Positions 32,956-42,303 of a DNA stretch of 64,000 nucleotides are shown here, one piece after another (the first letter of the stretch is position 1; the number at the start of each line of letters is the position of its first letter). The position numbers were made by a program, and so were the translations under genes. The notes beneath the pieces were generated by a model. It was not told the DNA's origin and made no database searches. It worked only from the letters and a program-made list of their open reading frames with translations. Origin of the DNA: Gracilimonas amylolytica (GTDB taxonomy: Bacteria; Bacteroidota; Rhodothermia; Balneolales; Balneolaceae); NCBI RefSeq assembly GCF_002911695.1, contig NZ_PQBS01000005.1, positions 42,485 to 106,484 of the forward strand. The letters run 5' to 3'.

Positions 32956-35118
32956 TCAGACCGATTCTACTGCTTTAATCAATTTAGCTTTTTCCGGTCC
33001 ATCAAATTTTTCGTTTTCTTTCTTTTCGAAGGTAAACCGGTAGCAGGTTCCATGACTTGTATCAAGTTCGTAGGTAGCCCCCAGCTGTTTGGATAAGGTC
33101 TTGATCAGTGTCATCCCCATTGAGTTTTCAATATCAACTTCCTGTTCTTCAGGCATGCCCACTCCATTATCACACATTTCAAAAAAGATGCGTGAGTTTT
33201 CTTTTCTTAGCTTGATCCGTATCTGACCCTCGTAAATACCTTCAAACGCGTGTTTCATGCTATTGGTAAGGATCTCATTCAGGATCAATCCACACGGAAT
33301 AGCCTGTATGATAGGGAGTTTCACATCTTCCACATCAAGTGTTATATCAATTTGCTTGTCTTTATGACAGAGGGTTTGATAGATCACCTCACTCAATTCT
33401 TCAAAATACTGGCTGAGATCCACTTCAGAAAAATCCTCACTCTTGTATAGCTTTTCATGCACCAGGGCAATAGAATTAACTCGCATCTGACTTTCTCTAA
33501 GGATCCGGCGGGCTGAATCATTCTCAGCTGAATAGGTTTGAAGCTCAAGCAAACCGGTGATCACAGCCAGATTATTCTTCACACGATGATGGATCTCTGC
33601 CAGCAGCATTTCCTTTTCACGCAGCGACTCATAGATCTTATTCTCAGCCTCGATCCGGTCGGTGATGTCAACATACAGACCGTAAATTCCTACGATCTTT
33701 CGCTCGACAACCACCGGCACAACATAAATGATCACATCGATGATCGTGCCATCTTTCCGGATCCTTTTTTGAACCACCTGTTTTACTTTCTCGCTCTCAC
33801 TTAACTGAATAGCCAGTTCATGCTCGTTCTCCGGCACGATCATTTTATCCAATTCAAGTCCTTTGAGTTCGGCTTCACGATATCCGAACAACTGCTCAAA
33901 TCCATCATTTACCATCTCGACTTCACGGTGTTCATTCAGCAATGCGATACCGATCGGACTTGAATTGAAGAGCTTGCTTAATAAGCCCTCCCTTTGCTTG
34001 AGTTCTTCTTCTGATCTCTTCCGTTCAGTGACGTCACTTTCAATGATGATAAGCACCTCTTCACCAAAATAATTTCCGGTGCTAACCTGGAACTCAGTAG
34101 GAAATACTTCGCCGCTTTTCTTCTTGCCCCAGCCCTCGAATTTTTCGGTAAAGCCTGCTTCAGCATTCTTTTTGATCTCAATAAAACGATCTGCATCATA
34201 TTTACCGGGTGCGGTCAGGATCTGATAGTGTTTTCCTACAACTTCACTGCGTTTGTAGCCAAAGGTACGCTCAAGGCCTTCATTCACCTCAATTATGTGA
34301 GCATCTTTATTTAACAGGTAAATGGCGTCACTGATAGAATTGAACAGATCTTCATAGCTCATCATACCCCGCTTGGTCTCCAGCAGGGCTTCCTCCCTGT
34401 CAGTCACATCATGCGTCAATGAGTACACCGATACTAAATTTCCATCATTATCGAAGAGCAGCGAATTATACCATTCACAATAAACAACTTTGCCGTTCTT
34501 GGTAACATTTCTGTTGATCACCTTGAACTCTTTTGCCCCTTCCTCCAACGTTTTATCGATCTGATGCTTTACGAACTCCAGGTCATCTTTATGGATGAAC
34601 CGTTCGATCATGGACTTTTCATTCAAAGCTTCTTCCGAGGAATATCCAAACAATTCCTCAGCCTTTTTAGACCAGCGGGTGATGCTCATATCCCGGCTCC
34701 ATTCGATCTCGGCCAGGGGAAAATTATTGAAGCTGATCTGACTGGAAAGCAATTTACCCTTCAGGATCTTTTTGGTCACAACATTGGTCACGTTGTGTGC
34801 TATCACCAGTTTTGAAGGCACCCCGGTGTAGTTGATCATATGAGCTGAAAGCTGAAAGAATTTCACCTCTCCGCTCTCACATTCAATTCGCCAGATGTCG
34901 TTTGAACCCAACTTTTTCTGAGCGTTGGCACTCAGCGATAGTCCAGCTACATCCGCTTTAGAAGCTATCTTATGTATCTTTTTTCCAACCAGATATTTTT
35001 TAGAGAAACCTAAAAGATCAGTTGCTGCTTTGTTTACATCCAAGATCTTTAACGAAACCTGTTCGCAGATGAACATGGGTTGTGCGTCAAAGAAACTTAC
35101 ATCGGAGTTAAAAATCAT
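32956..35118 (-). CDS. Multi-PAS sensor histidine kinase (HisKA_2 type), soluble
   Basis: A 720-residue kinase with no membrane segment. Four PAS domains follow one another (about 5-120, 130-250, 255-370, 375-490; for example TRWSKKAEELFGYSSEEA, IIEVNEGLERTFGYKRSE, REVEMVNDGFEQLFGYRE). The kinase core has AEIHHRVKNNLAVITGLLEL with the phospho-acceptor at His510/511, typical of HisKA_2/PdtaS-like kinases, and an ATPase domain with LILNEILTNSMKHAF and DNGVGM. It probably senses a cytoplasmic ligand or redox state. No response regulator lies beside it, so its partner is elsewhere. It is divergent from thrS. Confidence 0.93.
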   Translation of the reverse strand: MIFNSDVSFFDAQPMFICEQVSLKILDVNKAATDLLGFSKKYLVGKKIHKIASKADVAGLSLSANAQKKLGSNDIWRIECESGEVKFFQLSAHMINYTGVPSKLVIAHNVTNVVTKKILKGKLLSSQISFNNFPLAEIEWSRDMSITRWSKKAEELFGYSSEEALNEKSMIERFIHKDDLEFVKHQIDKTLEEGAKEFKVINRNVTKNGKVVYCEWYNSLLFDNDGNLVSVYSLTHDVTDREEALLETKRGMMSYEDLFNSISDAIYLLNKDAHIIEVNEGLERTFGYKRSEVVGKHYQILTAPGKYDADRFIEIKKNAEAGFTEKFEGWGKKKSGEVFPTEFQVSTGNYFGEEVLIIIESDVTERKRSEEELKQREGLLSKLFNSSPIGIALLNEHREVEMVNDGFEQLFGYREAELKGLELDKMIVPENEHELAIQLSESEKVKQVVQKRIRKDGTIIDVIIYVVPVVVERKIVGIYGLYVDITDRIEAENKIYESLREKEMLLAEIHHRVKNNLAVITGLLELQTYSAENDSARRILRESQMRVNSIALVHEKLYKSEDFSEVDLSQYFEELSEVIYQTLCHKDKQIDITLDVEDVKLPIIQAIPCGLILNEILTNSMKHAFEGIYEGQIRIKLRKENSRIFFEMCDNGVGMPEEQEVDIENSMGMTLIKTLSKQLGATYELDTSHGTCYRFTFEKKENEKFDGPEKAKLIKAVESV

Positions 35119-35285
35119 GAAGTTTCAGTACTACCATATCTTAGTTACGAGCCGAACGAATATGCCATTTATCATTTAGTAATTCCAATTACATTTGATT
35201 TAAAAATATCTCAGGAATAAGGCTGTGTGTGCATTCCATTTTTTTTATCTTACAGGCATTAAGAATTTTGAGAATTAAATATTGA

Positions 35286-37229
35286 ATGGCTGACCAACAA
35301 ATTACTTTAACTTTACCGGACGGAAGCGAACGAGAATATTCATCAGGTGTCACAGGTTTGGAAGTAGCACAATCGATTGCAGCGGGCCTGGCTCGTGCCG
35401 CACTCAGTGTTACCGTGAATGGAGAGATCATTGACCTTGACCGCCCTATTACTGAAGATGCCAACATCACTATCAATACTTGGGACAGTGAGGATGGCAA
35501 ATACACTTTCTGGCATTCTTCGGCACACCTTCTGGCTGAAGCCATTCAGGAATTATACCCGGAAGCCAAATTCGGTATTGGTCCCCCCATCGAAAGTGGT
35601 TTTTATTACGATATTGATTTTGGGGATAAACAGATCACACAAGAAGACCTGCCTAAGATCGAGAAGAAATTCATTGAAATGGCTCGCAAGAAATCTGAAT
35701 TCGAGCGCAGGGAAGTGAGCAAAGAGGAAGCCCTCTCCTTCTATAAAGAAAGAGGCAACGAGTATAAAGTTGACCTGATCCAGGATCTTGAAGATGGCAC
35801 CATCACCTTTTATGAACAGGGAGAGTTCACAGATCTTTGCCGTGGACCTCATATCCCATCCACCGGTGATGTAAAAGCGGTGAAACTCACCAGCCTGGCC
35901 GGTGCCTACTGGCGCGGGGATTCTGACAGCAAACAGCTGACCCGTATTTACGGGATAAGTTTTCCAAAGCAAAAGATGCTGGATGAACACCTACACCGTA
36001 TTGAAGAAGCTAAAAAAAGAGACCATCGTAAGCTCGGAAAAGAGCTGGGTATTTACATGATCGATAACATGGTGGGCAGTGGCCTGCCAATGTGGTTACC
36101 TAACGGAACAATTTTAAGAAGAACGCTTGAAGCTTTTCTAAGAGACGAACAGAAGAAACGCGGATATAAAGAGGTAATCACTCCTCACATAGCAAATATT
36201 GAGTTATATAAGACTTCAGGGCATTACCCTTATTATAAAGACTCACAGTTTAACCCTATGGAGGTGGATGATGAGGAATACATGCTGAAGCCTATGAACT
36301 GCCCTCATCACCACAGGATCTACTCCAATGAAATGAGAAGTTACCGTGACTTGCCACTCAGACTGGCTGAGTTCGGCTCCGTTTACCGGTATGAACAATC
36401 CGGTGAGTTGAGTGGACTGTCTCGCGTACGTGGTTTTACTCAGGATGATGCGCATATTTACTGCACACATGATCAGCTTAAGCAGGAGATCAAGAACACT
36501 ATTGAGCTGACTCAGTTGGTTTTCAACACTTTTGGTATGCCGGTCGATATCCGACTTTCTTACCGTGATGACAATGACAAGAAATATGGCGGAAATACCG
36601 AATACTGGGATCGGGCACAGACCGAGATCCGTGAAGCCGCCGATGAAATGGGGCTGGATTATACCATTGCTCCCGGAGAAGCCAGCTTTTACGGACCCAA
36701 GATCGATTTCATTATACGTGATGCCATCGGGCGAAAATGGCAGCTTGGTACGGTGCAGGTCGATTATGTAATGCCTGAACGGTTTGACCTGACCTACGTC
36801 GGTTCAGACAATGAAAAACACCGTCCGGTCATTATTCACCGGGCTCCATTTGGATCCATGGAACGGTTCACCAGTATTTTGATCGAACACTTTGCCGGCG
36901 ATTTCCCACTGTGGTTATCACCTGAGCAGGTTAAGATCCTCCCTATTTCGGATGATCAGATCCCTTACGCCAAAGAACTTGAAACTGCGCTACTGAATAT
37001 TGGGGTAAGAGTTTCAGTAGATGAACGCAGTGAGCAGATCGGAGGAAAGATCCGAGATGCTGAAACGAGCAAGACACCATATATGTTAATAGTTGGTGCG
37101 AAGGAAGTTGAGGATAACACGGTTTCAGTGCGCCGCCACAAGCGCGGAGATATTGGAACTTTCAATTTTTCTGATTTTCTTTCAGACATTAAAGAAGAAA
37201 TTAACACAAAAGCTTTACCTAAAGACTAA
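35286..37229 (+). CDS. thrS: Threonyl-tRNA synthetase
   Basis: A 647-residue class-II synthetase. Residues 1-63 are the TGS domain (ITLTLPDGSEREYSSGVTGL), then the editing domain with FWHSSAHLLAEAIQ and DLCRGPHIPSTG. The catalytic core has the zinc-binding Cys in LKPMNCPHHHRIY and motif 2 FGSVYRYEQSGELSGLSRVR plus GFTQDDAH. The anticodon domain closes the protein (VKILPISDDQIPYAKELE). It attaches threonine to its tRNA. It leads a translation cluster thrS-infC-rpmI-rplT-pheS-pheT, an arrangement common to many bacteria. Confidence 0.98.
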   Translation: MADQQITLTLPDGSEREYSSGVTGLEVAQSIAAGLARAALSVTVNGEIIDLDRPITEDANITINTWDSEDGKYTFWHSSAHLLAEAIQELYPEAKFGIGPPIESGFYYDIDFGDKQITQEDLPKIEKKFIEMARKKSEFERREVSKEEALSFYKERGNEYKVDLIQDLEDGTITFYEQGEFTDLCRGPHIPSTGDVKAVKLTSLAGAYWRGDSDSKQLTRIYGISFPKQKMLDEHLHRIEEAKKRDHRKLGKELGIYMIDNMVGSGLPMWLPNGTILRRTLEAFLRDEQKKRGYKEVITPHIANIELYKTSGHYPYYKDSQFNPMEVDDEEYMLKPMNCPHHHRIYSNEMRSYRDLPLRLAEFGSVYRYEQSGELSGLSRVRGFTQDDAHIYCTHDQLKQEIKNTIELTQLVFNTFGMPVDIRLSYRDDNDKKYGGNTEYWDRAQTEIREAADEMGLDYTIAPGEASFYGPKIDFIIRDAIGRKWQLGTVQVDYVMPERFDLTYVGSDNEKHRPVIIHRAPFGSMERFTSILIEHFAGDFPLWLSPEQVKILPISDDQIPYAKELETALLNIGVRVSVDERSEQIGGKIRDAETSKTPYMLIVGAKEVEDNTVSVRRHKRGDIGTFNFSDFLSDIKEEINTKALPKD

Positions 37230-37247
37230 CAAAACAACGAGGTTACT

Positions 37248-37790
37248 ATCGCAAGAAGAAACTTTCAGAGACGACCACAAAATGAGGATCGTCCCCGAAT
37301 TAACGACGAAATCAATGCATCCCAGGTTCGAGTTATCAAACCGGATGAAGAGCACGAGATCACTACGGTGGATCGCGCCATAAAAATAGCTGAATCGTAC
37401 AATCTGGATTTAGTTGAAGTTGCACCCAAAGCCAAACCTCCGGTTTGCAAGGTGATCGACTTCGGTAAATACATGTACGAGAAAAAGAAAAAAGAGAAAG
37501 AAGCCAAGAAGAAACAACACACTGTTTCTGTTAAAGAGCTTCGCTTCCGTCCCAATACGGATGATCATGATCTTGAATTTAAAACTCGCCACGCACGCGA
37601 ATTTCTGGAAGGCGGTGACAAGGTAAAAGCCACTGTACAGTTCCGGGGCCGTGATATGCTCTATACCGAAAAAGGCGAATTATTGCTTCTGCAGCTTGCT
37701 AAAGACCTATCTGATGTGGGTAAGATCGAATCTAAGCCCAATATGGAAGGCCGCAGAATGATCATGATGCTAACCCCCTCGAAAAGTTAA
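37248..37790 (+). CDS. infC: Translation initiation factor IF-3 with AUC start codon
   Basis: IF-3 prevents premature subunit joining and checks the start codon. The frame is open from 37248 and encodes 180 residues, the normal length: ARRNFQRRPQNEDRPRINDE is the expected N-terminus, then VRVIKPDEEHEITTVDRAI and the C-terminal domain KELRFRPNTDDHDLEFKT. The only canonical codon, a GTG at 37368, would remove 40 conserved residues. The start is therefore ATC at 37248-37250, with GAGGT four bases before it as a Shine-Dalgarno sequence. Non-canonical AUU/AUC starts are the known basis of IF-3 autoregulation. It lies 18 bases after thrS. Confidence 0.92.
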   Translation: MARRNFQRRPQNEDRPRINDEINASQVRVIKPDEEHEITTVDRAIKIAESYNLDLVEVAPKAKPPVCKVIDFGKYMYEKKKKEKEAKKKQHTVSVKELRFRPNTDDHDLEFKTRHAREFLEGGDKVKATVQFRGRDMLYTEKGELLLLQLAKDLSDVGKIESKPNMEGRRMIMMLTPSKS

Positions 37791-37865
37791 TTCCTTCATT
37801 GCGTAGGGCTTTAAATCTCCCTATTTTATAAGTCTTTAAATTTTCACAAAAGTTGGTGGATTTCC

Positions 37866-38066
37866 ATGCCAAAAATGAAAAGTAACAGTGGAGCTAAAAA
37901 GCGGTTTAAGGTTACCGGATCCGGTAAAATTAAGCGTAAGAAAGCTTTTAAGCGTCACATTTTGACTAAGAAAAGTAGTAAAACTAAGAGACAGCTTGGT
38001 AAGGCTACATTGGTTGATAAGGCCGATGAAAAGTCTATCAAAAAGCAGATCCCTTATAAATTTTAA
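37866..38066 (+). CDS. rpmI: 50S ribosomal protein L35
   Basis: A 66-residue basic protein. [20 protein letters not shown] and the internal [20 protein letters not shown] are diagnostic for L35. It is part of the large ribosomal subunit. It sits between infC and rplT as in most bacteria. The bases GGTGG about seven positions before the ATG may serve as the ribosome site. Confidence 0.98.
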   Translation: MPKMKSNSGAKKRFKVTGSGKIKRKKAFKRHILTKKSSKTKRQLGKATLVDKADEKSIKKQIPYKF

Positions 38067-38085
38067 TCATTAAACTAACGACAAA

Positions 38086-38433
38086 ATGCCACGTTCATTA
38101 AACCTTGTGGCTTCCCGTCGCCGTCGCAAGAAGATTTTAAATCAAGCGAAAGGTTACTGGGGCAAGCGTAAAAACGTTTACACCATTGCGAAGAATGCAG
38201 TAGAGAAAGGTCTTCTGTATCAATATCGCGATAGGAAGAATCGTAAACGTAATTTCCGTCGATTATGGATTACCCGCATCAATGCGGCAGCTCGACTAAA
38301 CGGTACTACCTATTCCAAGCTCATCCACGCGATGAAGCAGAAGGATATGCAGATCAACCGTAAGGTACTTGCTGATCTAGCCGTACACGATGCAGACACG
38401 TTTGCTGCTATTGTAAAGGAAGCCACTGCTTAA
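38086..38433 (+). CDS. rplT: 50S ribosomal protein L20
   Basis: A 115-residue RNA-binding protein of the large subunit, needed early in assembly. The start [20 protein letters not shown] and the middle [20 protein letters not shown] are characteristic. It follows rpmI by 19 bases and is followed by a terminator. In other bacteria L20 represses the infC-rpmI-rplT message; I cannot identify its binding site here. Confidence 0.98.
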   Translation: MPRSLNLVASRRRRKKILNQAKGYWGKRKNVYTIAKNAVEKGLLYQYRDRKNRKRNFRRLWITRINAAARLNGTTYSKLIHAMKQKDMQINRKVLADLAVHDADTFAAIVKEATA

Positions 38434-38451
38434 TTGCATAATTTATGATAT

Positions 38452-38496
38452 AAACCGGTAGATCTTTTTCATAAGGTTTACCGGTTTTTTTATTTT
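38452..38496 (+). terminator. Rho-independent terminator after rplT
   Basis: AAACCGGTA (38452-38460) pairs with TACCGGTTT (38479-38487) in a perfect nine-base stem, followed by TTTTTATTTTT. It ends the thrS/infC/rpmI/rplT transcript, so pheS should have its own promoter. Confidence 0.85.
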
Positions 38497-38508
38497 TGGC
38501 CATTGGTC

Positions 38509-38560
38509 AATAAGGAAATAAGTACATAAGGTTTTCGTCCTGTTTACTTATTTCCTTATT
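38509..38560 (+). promoter_or_regulatory. Sixteen-base perfect hairpin upstream of pheS
   Basis: AATAAGGAAATAAGTA (38509-38524) and TACTTATTTCCTTATT (38545-38560) are exact inverses with a 20-base loop. It lies about 38 bases before the pheS ATG and after the rplT terminator. It could be an mRNA leader structure or a mobile palindrome; TTATTC-A-CTTATTCACC repeats continue after it. Confidence 0.55.
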
Positions 38561-38598
38561 CACTTATTCACCTAACTAACCACCACAAAAATCATCAC

Positions 38599-39606
38599 AT
38601 GCTTGATGACATAAAAGTATTAGAACAGGATATTCAGCAGTTTGAAATTACTGATGAAGATCAGCTTGAAGCCTACCGCCTCGAATTCTTATCACGTAAC
38701 GGCCGGGTACAATCCATGTTCAAGAATATGGGCAAGGTACCTAAGGAAGACCGTGCTGAAGTCGGCAAGGCCATGAATCAGGCTAAAAATCTGGCTGAAA
38801 CCAAATTTGAGGACGCCAAGCTTTCACTTGAGCAGGATCAAAGTAAAGACCTGAGCGCAAGGGATGATATTACCCTTACCCCTCCATCCTACCCTCTGGG
38901 ATCTTTGCATCCATTGACTCAAACCCTTGAGGAAATGAAATCGATCTTTTACCGACTCGGGTTTACCATTGCTGACGGACCTGAGATCGAAGATGATTTT
39001 CATAACTTTACAGCCCTGAATTTTCCTCCGAATCACCCGGCACGGGATGAGCAGGATACCTTTTTCATCCGAAAGAGTGATGATCCCAACATGCAGGACC
39101 TGGTGCTTAGAACTCACACCTCTCCGGTTCAGATCCGTTTGATGGAAAACACCAAGCCTCCGATCCGTGCTATCATGCCGGGACGTGTTTACCGGAATGA
39201 AGCCGTTTCACCAAAATCCTATTTCCTCTTCCACCAGGTGGAAGCCTTATACGTGGATGAAAACGTGAGTGTAGCCGATCTTAAAGAAACTCTGATCACT
39301 TTTGCCAAACTTATGTTTGGTTCTGATGTGAAATATCGATTGCGCCCCGGCTTCTTCCCCTTTACAGAACCAAGCCTTGAAATGGATGTCTGGTGGGGCT
39401 CTGAAAAAGACGGTAAATGGCTTGAGATCCTCGGTTCAGGCATGGTAGATCCAAACGTCTTCAAACATGCCGGTGTTGATCCTGAAAAATACACGGGCTT
39501 TGCCTGGGGTATGGGCGTGGAAAGGATCGCTATCTTGCGCCACGGTATTGATGACATCCGTACCTTCTACGATAACGATATTCGCTTTTTAGAACAGTTT
39601 AACTAA
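38599..39606 (+). CDS. pheS: Phenylalanyl-tRNA synthetase alpha subunit
   Basis: A 335-residue class-II synthetase subunit. The N-terminal coiled coil (about 1-90) is followed by the catalytic core: HPLTQTLEEMKSIFYRLGF, the motif 2 region LRTHTSPVQIR and PGRVYRNEAVS, and motif 3 GFAWGMGVERIAILRHGI. It forms an alpha2-beta2 enzyme with PheT. The gene for PheT follows after 17 bases. Confidence 0.98.
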   Translation: MLDDIKVLEQDIQQFEITDEDQLEAYRLEFLSRNGRVQSMFKNMGKVPKEDRAEVGKAMNQAKNLAETKFEDAKLSLEQDQSKDLSARDDITLTPPSYPLGSLHPLTQTLEEMKSIFYRLGFTIADGPEIEDDFHNFTALNFPPNHPARDEQDTFFIRKSDDPNMQDLVLRTHTSPVQIRLMENTKPPIRAIMPGRVYRNEAVSPKSYFLFHQVEALYVDENVSVADLKETLITFAKLMFGSDVKYRLRPGFFPFTEPSLEMDVWWGSEKDGKWLEILGSGMVDPNVFKHAGVDPEKYTGFAWGMGVERIAILRHGIDDIRTFYDNDIRFLEQFN

Positions 39607-39623
39607 ATACCTCCTCTACTTTA

Positions 39624-42032
39624 ATGAAAGTATCTTACAACTGGCTTAAAGAATTTATAGATCTTCCGCTTTCGCCGGAGGAAACCGCTGAAAAACTAAC
39701 GCTTATTGGTCTCGAAGTTGAGGAGATTGAATCCTATGGCAGCTCGCTTGAGGGAGTGATCGTAGGTGAGGTACTCGATGTACGAGCTCATCCGAATGCT
39801 GACCGGCTTCAGATCTGTGATGTGGATCTTGGTGACTCCAAAACACAGATCGTTTGTGGAGCAAAGAATGTAGCCGCCGGTCAAAAAGTGCCTGTTGCTA
39901 CCGTTGGTTCCACCCTTCCGATCAAACTGGATGACGGTTCCAGCCTCACTATTAAAAAAGCCAAACTCCGGGGTGAGGTTTCTGAAGGTATGATCTGTGC
40001 TGAAGACGAACTGGGACTGGGTACCGACCACTCCGGTATCATGGTACTCGATAACGGCCTTGACATTGGAAAGCCGATCTCAGAGATCTTTGATCTATAT
40101 GAAGATACCATTATTGACATTGCCATCACACCAAATAGACCGGATGCCACCTGTCACCTCGGGGTAGCTCGCGACCTTGCGGCCGCTTTAGATCTGGATC
40201 TAAAAAAACCGGATACACCTGAAGGTAAAACCGTCGAAACGTCTGATGATATTAAGATCGCTATCGAAAATGCGGACAAGTGTCATCGTTACGTAGGTAA
40301 AATGGTTAAAGGTGTTGAGATCAAAGAATCACCAAGCTGGCTTAGAAATAAACTGAAAGCCATTGGTGTACGTCCTGTAAACAATGTGGTGGATGTGACC
40401 AATTATGTGATGTATGAATTGGGTCAGCCCCTGCACGCTTTTGATTATGCCACCATTCGCGGCAAAGAGATCATCGTAAAAGATTTTGATAAAGAGATCG
40501 AATTTGAGACCCTGGATCATATTAAGCGAAAGTGCACTCCGGGCACGCTGTTTATTTGTGATGGTGAAGGCCCTGTTGCTATTGCCGGTGTTATGGGTGG
40601 TGTTGATTCTGAAGTCAGTGACAACACGACGGATATTCTCATCGAAAGCGCGTATTTCGATCCCGGTTCCATCCGTAAAACGGCCAAAGAACAAGCCCTG
40701 CAAACCGATGCCTCTTACCGTTTCGAACGTGGAATTGATCCTAATTTACAAGCCATTGCTGCTGAACGTGCTGCCCAGTTGATCATGGAGGTTGCAGGTG
40801 GAACCATTTCAGATGAAACCATCGACGTTCATCCTACTGTTACTGATTCTCATCAGCTGACGCTCAGAAAGAGTTATACCAACCGTTTACTCGGAACTGA
40901 TTTTGATACTGACACCATCGTTGAGATCCTCAATGGGCTGGAACTTGAAGTGACCACAAAAGATGAGGATAGCATCACGTTTGAGATCCCAACCTTTCGC
41001 CCTGATCTTGAACGCGAAGTTGACCTGATCGAGGAAGTAGGCCGTCTTTTCGATTACAATAAGATCCCTTCACCGGATCATGGAATTTTTGTGTCCTCCG
41101 AAGCCATTAACGATTGGGAAAAACTGAATCAAAAGATCAGGGAAACGGCTCAGCAATTAGGTCTGCGTGAGATCTACTCCAACTCACTGATCGCAGAAAA
41201 AGACGCAGCCCTGTATGGTGATGAAGATCAGATGATCCACGCCCTGAATCCACTTAACAAGGATAACAGTACCCTGCGTCCCTCCCTTCTTCACGGATTC
41301 ATGAAGTCAGCTTCCTATAACTTCAACCGAAAAGCATCCGGTGTTCGCTTTTTTGAAGTTGGTCACGTTTTTAATGCCGATAAAGAAGGGACTTATTATG
41401 AAGGCATCAAAGAAGACGTACATGTCTTGTATGGTCTGGCAGGCTTTAAAAACAAAGATTCATGGCTTCAGGACGCTCAATCCTATACCGTTTTTGATCT
41501 AAAAGCTTTGGTCAATGCCTTCTTTGTTAAATTGGGACTGGCTGAACATATCCATTCAAATGCGGCTGATGCCGAAACGCTTGAGTATCACTGGAAAGAT
41601 CAAAAGATCGGAAGTTTGTTCATTCCTTCAGAGAAGCTCAAGAAAGCCTATGATTTTGAACAGGATACCTTTGTAGCCGAGTTATCGGTTACAGCCATCG
41701 CTGAGATCCTGAGTTCCGTACCCGAGAGTACATTCAAAGCCGTACCTAAATTCCCGTCTTTTGAATTTGATATCGCAGTCACCGTACCACAAAATATCAC
41801 AGCCGGTGAGATGATGAATGTGATCAAACAGAAAGCCGGTGAGCAACTTGAGGACATCAGTATTTTTGACGTTTTTGAGGGAGAATCGATCGGAAAAGGG
41901 AACAAAAGCATTGCCTTCAGACTACATTTCCTTGATCGTAACAAGACCTTGAATATCAAAGAAGTAGAACCTATTATTCAGAGGATCGTTAAATCCCTCG
42001 AAAAACAATTTTCTGCCAAACTCAGAGGTTAG
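39624..42032 (+). CDS. pheT: Phenylalanyl-tRNA synthetase beta subunit
   Basis: An 802-residue subunit with the normal domain order: tRNA-binding OB fold (about 40-155, VGEVLDVRAHPNADRLQICD), B3/B4 editing domain (about 210-390), B5 domains (about 400-480), catalytic-like core, and a C-terminal anticodon-binding domain (about 705-800, FPSFEFDIAVTVPQN). The beta subunit binds tRNA and edits Tyr mischarging. Full length and intact. It is followed after 16 bases by the coiled-coil gene and zapA. Confidence 0.98.
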   Translation: MKVSYNWLKEFIDLPLSPEETAEKLTLIGLEVEEIESYGSSLEGVIVGEVLDVRAHPNADRLQICDVDLGDSKTQIVCGAKNVAAGQKVPVATVGSTLPIKLDDGSSLTIKKAKLRGEVSEGMICAEDELGLGTDHSGIMVLDNGLDIGKPISEIFDLYEDTIIDIAITPNRPDATCHLGVARDLAAALDLDLKKPDTPEGKTVETSDDIKIAIENADKCHRYVGKMVKGVEIKESPSWLRNKLKAIGVRPVNNVVDVTNYVMYELGQPLHAFDYATIRGKEIIVKDFDKEIEFETLDHIKRKCTPGTLFICDGEGPVAIAGVMGGVDSEVSDNTTDILIESAYFDPGSIRKTAKEQALQTDASYRFERGIDPNLQAIAAERAAQLIMEVAGGTISDETIDVHPTVTDSHQLTLRKSYTNRLLGTDFDTDTIVEILNGLELEVTTKDEDSITFEIPTFRPDLEREVDLIEEVGRLFDYNKIPSPDHGIFVSSEAINDWEKLNQKIRETAQQLGLREIYSNSLIAEKDAALYGDEDQMIHALNPLNKDNSTLRPSLLHGFMKSASYNFNRKASGVRFFEVGHVFNADKEGTYYEGIKEDVHVLYGLAGFKNKDSWLQDAQSYTVFDLKALVNAFFVKLGLAEHIHSNAADAETLEYHWKDQKIGSLFIPSEKLKKAYDFEQDTFVAELSVTAIAEILSSVPESTFKAVPKFPSFEFDIAVTVPQNITAGEMMNVIKQKAGEQLEDISIFDVFEGESIGKGNKSIAFRLHFLDRNKTLNIKEVEPIIQRIVKSLEKQFSAKLRG

Positions 42033-42048
42033 TTCAAACGTCAGATAC

Positions 42049-42303
42049 ATGAATAAACTTGCACAACAGACTGATAAGTTCAGGCGGCTTTTAGATGAAG
42101 TCGGAACCGAGGTGGATAGCCTGAAAGCAGAGATCCGCGAGCTTAAACGTGACAATGCAAGACTCAAGGCAAAGCTTGAGGAAGAGCATGAAAAACAAAC
42201 CGATATCTTTTCTGCCATTAGCGAAAGTGAACGTCTGGCTTTACGACAGCATGTTAAAGGACTGATTTCCAAGATCGATCATCACCTGGGGGCTGACTCA
42301 TGA
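42049..42303 (+). CDS. Small coiled-coil protein coupled to zapA
   Basis: An 84-residue protein that is nearly all coiled coil: KFRRLLDEVGTEVDSLKAEI continues in heptads to about residue 55 (RELKRDNARLKAKLEEEHEK), followed by a short helix ending in KIDHHLGADS. Its stop overlaps the zapA ATG (ATGA). The size, coiled-coil form and position are like ZapB, which links ZapA to the division apparatus in Enterobacteria, but I see no firm sequence match. A role as a ZapA partner is inferred from the coupling. Confidence 0.75.
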   Translation: MNKLAQQTDKFRRLLDEVGTEVDSLKAEIRELKRDNARLKAKLEEEHEKQTDIFSAISESERLALRQHVKGLISKIDHHLGADS

